From a bacterium (GTDB lineage Bacteria > UBA9089 > UBA9088): DNA of 9,181 bases. The stretch lies in assembly GCA_040756715.1 (NCBI GenBank), contig JBFLYE010000046.1, positions 1-9,181 of the forward strand, read 5' to 3'. Below the pieces are notes generated by a model, which did not search any database, was not told the origin of the DNA, and saw only the letters and a program-made list of their open reading frames with translations. Positions within the stretch are counted from its first letter, which is position 1. Each line of letters opens with the position of its first letter. Position numbers and translations under genes: made by a program. Positions 5,845-9,181 of the stretch are shown here, one piece after another.

Positions 5845-5872
5845 AGTTCCGATAATCTACATTATGTTAACT
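5845..5872 (+). other. dif: dif-like XerC/XerD recombination site
   Basis: The layout is 11-6-11: XerC-type arm AGTTCCGATAA (5845-5855), central TCTACA (5856-5861), XerD-type arm TTATGTTAACT (5862-5872). The XerD arm differs from the E. coli dif arm (TTATGTTAAAT) at one position and from the B. subtilis arm (TTATGTAAACT) at one position. The inner ATAA/TTAT palindrome around the 6-bp centre is preserved. dif is where XerC and XerD resolve chromosome dimers, and mobile elements (IMEX) exploit it for integration. Whether this is a phage attP, an attL/attR junction or the chromosomal dif itself cannot be told from the window. Confidence 0.72.
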
Positions 5873-5886
5873 TGATGTTAACTTGA
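5864..5886. repeat. 11-bp tandem repeat duplicating the XerD half-site
   Basis: ATGTTAACTTG occurs twice head to tail (5864-5874 and 5875-5885, then A). The first copy is most of the XerD arm of the dif-like site. The second (TGATGTTAACT, 5873-5883) matches the XerD arm at nine of 11 positions, giving a possible accessory XerD binding half-site directly beside the core. Confidence 0.8.
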
Positions 5887-5952
5887 CTTAACCCATTAAG
5901 TTTTAAAGGGTTATAAAATTTTTTGGTTTTAGGAACGTTCTGAAGAACATAT

Positions 5953-5974
5953 GGAGGGGGAGGGGGGGCAAGGG
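5953..5974 (+). other. G-run tract with G-quadruplex potential
   Basis: Runs of G2, G5, G7 and G3 separated by A, A and CAA lie within 22 bases in an otherwise AT-rich stretch. The longest run can be split to give four G3 runs, so a plus-strand G-quadruplex is possible. The tract also contains GGGGAGGG, which fits the E. coli FtsK-orienting motif GGGNAGGG, but it points away from the nearby dif-like site. Confidence 0.6.
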
Positions 5975-6074
5975 CAAACTTAAATCTCAATTTATATCCC
6001 CTTCTATCTACAAAATCTACAAAAGAGCCTTTAATCCTTAAAAGAGCTTTTGATTTGAGATTTTAATGTGTTTT

Positions 6075-6108
6075 GTCATTTTTTCAAGTTTCAGCTTGAA
6101 AAAATGAC
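6075..6108. repeat. Perfect 14-bp inverted repeat (hairpin), 6-base loop
   Basis: GTCATTTTTTCAAG (6075-6088) and its exact reverse complement CTTGAAAAAATGAC (6095-6108) surround TTTCAG. The stem carries an A/T run on each side. It is not followed by a T-run on the plus strand; it could be a bidirectional terminator, a cruciform, or a protein-binding palindrome. Confidence 0.85.
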
Positions 6109-6228
6109 CGTTATGGTCTAAGTCCCCTCGCCTTTTTGAGGATTTTTCAGCAATTTTACCTGTTATTACTTGTTTTCTCTCAAGAGTTAAACAGATTGCT
6201 TAAGCATATTTCCTGTCTTAAACCAGTC

Positions 6229-6355
6229 AACATTATGCTGGAAGGGGAGAGCCCGAAATGCGCCAGGCTTACCTCCGCACATTTTTTTACCGACTTCAAC
6301 GTAACCTTTCGTTGATGGCTGAAGCTGTTAGACTTTTTTATGGACGCTTCTAACA
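6229..6355 (+). ncRNA. GC-richer island with strong RNA-fold potential and a 31-codon ORF (candidate only)
   Basis: The first ~50 bases are about 60 % G+C by eye, far above the surroundings. Several stems can be drawn: GGGGAGAGCC (6244-6253) with GGCTTACCTC (6266-6275), ten pairs with one A-A mismatch and two G-U; CAACG (6297-6301) with CGTTG (6310-6314); TGTTAGA (6326-6332) with TCTAACA (6349-6355). A 31-codon ORF (6258-6353, begins MRQAYLRTFFYRLQRN) with GGGGAG about eight bases upstream runs through it and would be a basic amphipathic peptide. It may be a structured RNA, a leader peptide, or part of a packaging site. No known RNA family is recognised. Confidence 0.3.
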
Positions 6356-6508
6356 TTTAACCCCTCACGTCTTTTTTATCACACAAAATTCTGTTTCTTC
6401 AGGGAGAAGTTTAAAATATTAAATATCTATTTGTCAAGAAATTTTTTAACTCCTCCAAAAAATTTACAATTTGTCAAGGTATTTTTAAAGTATTTTTTTA
6501 AAAAATAT

Positions 6509-6537
6509 TTGATAAATTTTTGTTTATTAAATAAACT
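6509..6537 (+). promoter_or_regulatory. Possible promoter for terminase genes
   Basis: TTGATA (6509-6514), 17-bp spacer, TAAACT (6532-6537). Transcription would begin almost at the terminase ATG (6544), which has no Shine-Dalgarno, so a leaderless message is possible. The -10 overlaps a palindrome GTTTATT-A-AATAAAC (6522-6536) that could be an operator. AT-rich sequence makes such matches easy, so confidence is low. Confidence 0.3.
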
Positions 6538-6543
6538 TTTATT

Positions 6544-7047
6544 ATGATAGAAAAAAAGTCATATGAAAGATATTTCTTTGAAAATGACCCATCAAAAGGT
6601 GGCAGACCAAGAAAACTTGACCCAGTCAAAGCTCTTAAGTTGCGCTTAGAGGGCTATAGCTATTCTGCAATAGGAAGAAAATTGGGAGTAGACCATTCAA
6701 CAGTAATATGTGCTCTTAAGAATTTTAAAAACCTTTTTCAAACTTTATCTGATGCAGAAATTTATGAAAGAATCAAGCCTTCTTGTCTATCAGCCTTAGA
6801 ACTAAAACTTGTGAATGCATTAGCTAATGACGAAAAGATTAACAAAGCATCCTACGGTCATATTGCTTTTGCCATCCGAGAAATAGCAAAACTGAATAAT
6901 TTGGCTAGAGGAAAACCTACAGAGATACAAGATATTACTCAAATTGAGAAAACTTTTAAAGAAATTAAAGAAGAAAAAGAAGAATTATTGAAAGAAATTA
7001 AGAAATTAGGGGAAATTGTAATTGATGGAGAACTTGTAGAAAAATGA
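6544..7047 (+). CDS. Terminase small subunit-like HTH protein
   Basis: 167 aa. Residues 18-60 (KGGRPRKLDP, then ALKLRLEGYSYSAIGRKLGVDHSTVICALKNF) form a clear helix-turn-helix with a basic N-terminal arm, the DNA-recognition layout of small terminase subunits. The middle (80-125) is helical, and residues ~130-157 are a Glu/Lys-rich coiled coil likely for oligomerisation. Small terminases bind the packaging site on phage DNA and recruit the large subunit. The assignment rests on the HTH plus the immediate downstream large terminase, whose ATG overlaps this stop as ATGA. No Shine-Dalgarno precedes ATG 6544; a leaderless start from the promoter just upstream is possible. The HTH family itself also occurs in resolvases and transposases, so without the neighbour the call would be weaker. 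Confidence 0.72.
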   Translation: MIEKKSYERYFFENDPSKGGRPRKLDPVKALKLRLEGYSYSAIGRKLGVDHSTVICALKNFKNLFQTLSDAEIYERIKPSCLSALELKLVNALANDEKINKASYGHIAFAIREIAKLNNLARGKPTEIQDITQIEKTFKEIKEEKEELLKEIKKLGEIVIDGELVEK

Positions 7048-8480
7048 CTACAGAAGAAAAAGAAGAAAGATTAGAAGAACTTAAAGAGCGTTTTAAAAAA
7101 CTTGAACAAAGAGAAGTTAAATTGCTGGAGGTAATAAAACTTTATCAACTAACCCATAAAAATGAATATTTTAAACCCCTTCCTTATCAGCAAAAAGTTA
7201 TTGATTTGCTTCATCAAAACAAAAAAACTATTGTTTTGGTGGGAGCAAATAAGATTGGAAAGACTACTTTAGCAACAAATATTATTGTCTCTTTTGTTCT
7301 AGGAACTCAAGGATGGGATAAAAAGCTTTCTATCTTTGAAGGAAAGCCAACAAGGGGAAGGATTATTGCCGTAGATTGGGAAAAGACTATCGGTGAAGTT
7401 ATTATCCCTGCTTTAAAAGAATGGCTTCCTAGAGGAACCTATACAACAAGAAAGAATAATATAGGGGTTGATACTTATTGGACTTTTAATAATGGCTCTA
7501 CAATTGAATTAATGACACACAGTCAGGATACAGTAGTTCACGAAGGTTGGAATGGAGATTGGGTATGGTCAGATGAGGTTTTGCCTCGAGATAAATATAT
7601 AGCAAATAAAAGGGGACTTGTTGCCAATAATGGGGTTTTTCTTATTACAATGACAGCTTTAAGCAATTCTAGCTGGGTATTAGACGAGTTAGTTTTAAAT
7701 GTTAAAGACCCTTCTATTGGTTGTATTACAAATATTTCTATTGAGGCAAATACTTATCTTTCTCAACAAGCAATACAAAACTTTATCAATGCTTGTTCTG
7801 ATGAAGAAAAAGAAGCAAGGATAAAGGGAGGATGGTTGGAACTTATTGGGCTTGTTTTAAAAGAATTTGAAAAAGATATTCATATTGTAAAATCTTTTGA
7901 AATTCCTCAAGATTGGATTGTAACGGCATTAATTGATTTACATCTTAATCTTCCTCAAGCAATTGGTTTTTATGCGGTTAATGAAAAAGACTGTCATTAT
8001 GTAATTGATGAAGTATGGAAAAATTTAAGCCCTGAAGAGATTGGGGGGAAAATAGTCGAATTGAAAGAGCAATATAAATGGAACTTAGATTATGCTTATA
8101 TTGACCCTTTAGCGAAAGGAGATAATCAATATGTTAAGAATAGAGTAAATATTGACGATAGTTTTACAATTATTGAAAGAGAATTAAGAAAAGGAGGTAT
8201 TATTTTAGATATTGCTTCAAAAGATAAAGATAGCGGAATTAGAAACTTAAAAAATTGGTTGAAAGGACCAAATAAAATGCCTTCTTTATATTTCTTTGAT
8301 AAGTGCCAAAGACATCTTTACGAAATTGTAAGATGGGTTTATGATAAAGATGGCAAACCTAAAAAAGAAAATGACCATTTTATGGAAAATCTATATCGTT
8401 ATACTCTTACTCCTCAACAAAGATATGTTGAAAGATTTGATTATAGTAAATTAAAATATATAAGACTAATATCTTCATAA
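7044..8480 (+). CDS. Terminase large subunit (DNA-packaging ATPase/nuclease)
   Basis: 478 aa, usual length. Order of parts: an N-terminal coiled coil (1-40); the adenine-side segment PLPYQQKVID (46-54); Walker A GANKIGKTT (67-75, Lys73); Walker B WVWSDE (173-178, Asp177 and catalytic Glu178); coupling motif TMTAL (202-206); then an RNase H-like nuclease with Asp298 (ALIDLH), Glu323 (VIDEVW), Asp354 (YIDPLAKG) and Asp444 in DHFMENLYR. It pumps DNA into the prohead and cuts the concatemer. Coupled to the small subunit by a 4-bp overlap. The usual next gene (portal) is absent: the stop is two bases from the end of a convergent glycosyltransferase fragment. The last ~25 residues may therefore be altered, although all catalytic motifs are intact. 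Confidence 0.9.
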   Translation: MTTEEKEERLEELKERFKKLEQREVKLLEVIKLYQLTHKNEYFKPLPYQQKVIDLLHQNKKTIVLVGANKIGKTTLATNIIVSFVLGTQGWDKKLSIFEGKPTRGRIIAVDWEKTIGEVIIPALKEWLPRGTYTTRKNNIGVDTYWTFNNGSTIELMTHSQDTVVHEGWNGDWVWSDEVLPRDKYIANKRGLVANNGVFLITMTALSNSSWVLDELVLNVKDPSIGCITNISIEANTYLSQQAIQNFINACSDEEKEARIKGGWLELIGLVLKEFEKDIHIVKSFEIPQDWIVTALIDLHLNLPQAIGFYAVNEKDCHYVIDEVWKNLSPEEIGGKIVELKEQYKWNLDYAYIDPLAKGDNQYVKNRVNIDDSFTIIERELRKGGIILDIASKDKDSGIRNLKNWLKGPNKMPSLYFFDKCQRHLYEIVRWVYDKDGKPKKENDHFMENLYRYTLTPQQRYVERFDYSKLKYIRLISS

Positions 8481-8482
8481 CT

Positions 8483-8965
8483 TTATTCTTGAAAAGTTTG
8501 TAAATAATATTGAATATATAGCTCTGCCGATTTTTGAGGCGATAAATTTTCCATAACATATTTTCTAGGATTGAAATTACTTAAGTTATCCCAAAATTCT
8601 TCAAATTTTTCTTTAAAATTTGAGTAAGTAAATCGCATTCCACATTCAGAAGAAAAATAAGGCGTAGAAGTGATTGGTATATCTCTATCAATTTGAAAAT
8701 ATGAGTGAATATCTATAATTCCTTTGCAATCCCAAGCTAATATAGGAACATTAGAAGCCATAGCAAAATTATACGCTAAACCTTGAGTTTCTGATTTTGA
8801 AAGAAAAAGCATACATTTACTTTTAGCAAGTAATTGTTTGTATTCATCTTCTTTATAGGTTCCGTATTTAATAACTTTATACGATAATTTTTTGCTTTCT
8901 ATAAAATTTTTAACAAAAGGGAATATATTTCTTTCTTGAGTATTTTCTTTATCATAAATTAACAC
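8483..8965 (-). CDS. Glycosyltransferase, C-terminal half only (5'-truncated)
   Basis: 160 aa from a GTG at 8965. The sequence matches the C-terminal nucleotide-sugar-binding half of a GT-B glycosyltransferase: VLIYDKENTQ at the start of the domain, YKVIKYGTYKEDEYKQLLAKSKCMLFL, then SETQGLAYNFAMASNVPILAWD with Glu59, followed by SSECGMRF and NPRKYVMENL typical of one GT4-like subgroup. Full enzymes have about 150-200 more residues before this. Just upstream in frame are TAG codons (about 8986-8998), and no Shine-Dalgarno is seen, so this is a truncated gene. Glycosyltransferases transfer sugars from nucleotide sugars and are common in host surface-polysaccharide clusters and as phage cargo. 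It faces the terminase with a 2-bp gap, suggesting a rearrangement. Confidence 0.7.
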   Translation of the reverse strand: MLIYDKENTQERNIFPFVKNFIESKKLSYKVIKYGTYKEDEYKQLLAKSKCMLFLSKSETQGLAYNFAMASNVPILAWDCKGIIDIHSYFQIDRDIPITSTPYFSSECGMRFTYSNFKEKFEEFWDNLSNFNPRKYVMENLSPQKSAELYIQYYLQTFQE

Positions 8966-9042
8966 ATCTTTTGAAAATTGGCTCTAATACTAAATCTAAG
9001 GCCCAATTTTTTCGGCACTACATATTTTGCACTCCCAAAAAA

Positions 9043-9150
9043 TTACCTAATATTCTCTATTTTACTTAAAAAATCTTTTCTTATTACACCACGAGAAAGA
9101 AGAATGCCTAATATCTTTTGCACAAATGGAGAGACTTTCTTTAACTTCAT
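9043..9150 (-). CDS. Small ORF of unknown function (35 aa), possibly decayed
   Basis: Starts MKLKKVSPFVQKILGILL, a basic amphipathic helix. AAAGGAGT ends eight bases before ATG 9150, a strong start signal. The stop TAA (9045-9043) is followed in the same frame by 27 more sense codons to TAA at 8961-8959, which overlaps the glycosyltransferase GTG. So it may be an older ~63-codon gene broken by a nonsense change. No family recognised. Confidence 0.35.
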   Translation of the reverse strand: MKLKKVSPFVQKILGILLSRGVIRKDFLSKIENIR

Positions 9151-9181
9151 ATTGTTTACTCCTTTAATCTCAATCTCACAT

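Larger units (their letters stand above)
5468..6543. other. Gene-poor hub between divergent blocks (likely att/regulatory/packaging region)
   Basis: No convincing gene of useful length is seen in either strand. The stretch holds three related copies of a TTGATTTTATTAG-type motif (5485-5499, 5646-5660, 5687-5701), one DnaA-box-like TTTTCCACA (5524-5532, one mismatch from TTATCCACA), a dif-like site (5845-5872), a doubled XerD half-site, a G-run tract (5953-5974), a 14-bp hairpin (6075-6108), a GC-richer island (6229-6355), two TTGTCAAG motifs 40 bp apart (6431-6438, 6471-6478) and a possible terminase promoter. Its place between leftward early genes and the rightward terminase pair suits an attachment, control or DNA-packaging start region. 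Confidence 0.6.

Noticed and set aside
6120-6148. Hairpin CCTC/GAGG followed by ATTTTT as a rho-independent terminator
   Set aside because: Only a four-pair stem and no gene ending nearby on that strand.
5468-6543. tRNA gene as attachment site in the intergenic hub
   Set aside because: No T-loop (GTTCRANNC-type) or acceptor stem pattern was found; the dif-like site is the better attachment candidate.
1-9181. CRISPR array or reverse-transcriptase/retron system
   Set aside because: No regularly spaced repeats with unique spacers, and no RT motif (such as YxDD in a polymerase context) in any frame.

Overview
This is a low-GC window (about 30 % GC by eye) that reads as part of a tailed-phage genome or prophage. 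It has a leftward early/recombination gene block, a rightward terminase pair, and a gene-poor hub between them that carries an insertion sequence and Xer recombination-site sequences. Good Shine-Dalgarno motifs (GGAGG, AGAGGTG, AGGAGGGG) before several genes point to a bacterial host. The lineage cannot be fixed from the sequence. A membrane-anchored 3D-domain protein and the low GC would fit a Gram-positive or clostridial-type host, or an uncultivated low-GC anaerobe, but this is inference.

Left block (about 1-4271, all minus strand, read right to left): a small HTH DNA-binding protein, a 72-aa unknown protein, a PD-(D/E)XK exonuclease overlapping it by ATGA, a 60-aa unknown protein, a RecT-type annealing protein, a 59-aa unknown protein, a RuvC-like resolvase, an anchored 3D-domain protein, and the N-terminal part of a phage replication-organizer-like protein that runs off the left edge. 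Exonuclease, annealase and resolvase form a coherent phage recombination/replication module, with very short gaps or overlaps from 4017 down to 1655. A consensus-like leftward promoter (4393-4422) appears to be half contributed by the insertion sequence beside it. Its transcript would start with an unusual pair of interleaved inverted repeats (4289-4378).

Middle (about 4400-6543): a degenerate insertion sequence (about 4410-5466) encodes an internally deleted DDE transposase whose first catalytic Asp survives in the DNA but out of frame. To its right are about 1.1 kb with no substantial gene. This stretch holds a convincing 28-bp dif-like XerC/XerD site (5845-5872), an extra XerD half-site, a G-rich tract, a perfect 14-bp hairpin, and a GC-richer island with potential RNA structure. 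A second, more degenerate dif-like site in opposite orientation lies at 4031-4058, so the HTH gene and the insertion sequence are flanked by inverted dif-like sites. This is the most interesting signal in the window: a terminase-encoding phage that may use the host XerCD system (an IMEX strategy known mainly from filamentous phages), or a prophage lying at the chromosomal dif.

Right block (6544-9181): small and large terminase subunits (ATGA overlap, plus strand). Instead of a portal gene, a convergent and 5'-truncated glycosyltransferase fragment follows two bases after the terminase stop. Beyond it is a small, probably decayed ORF at the right edge. This end looks rearranged.
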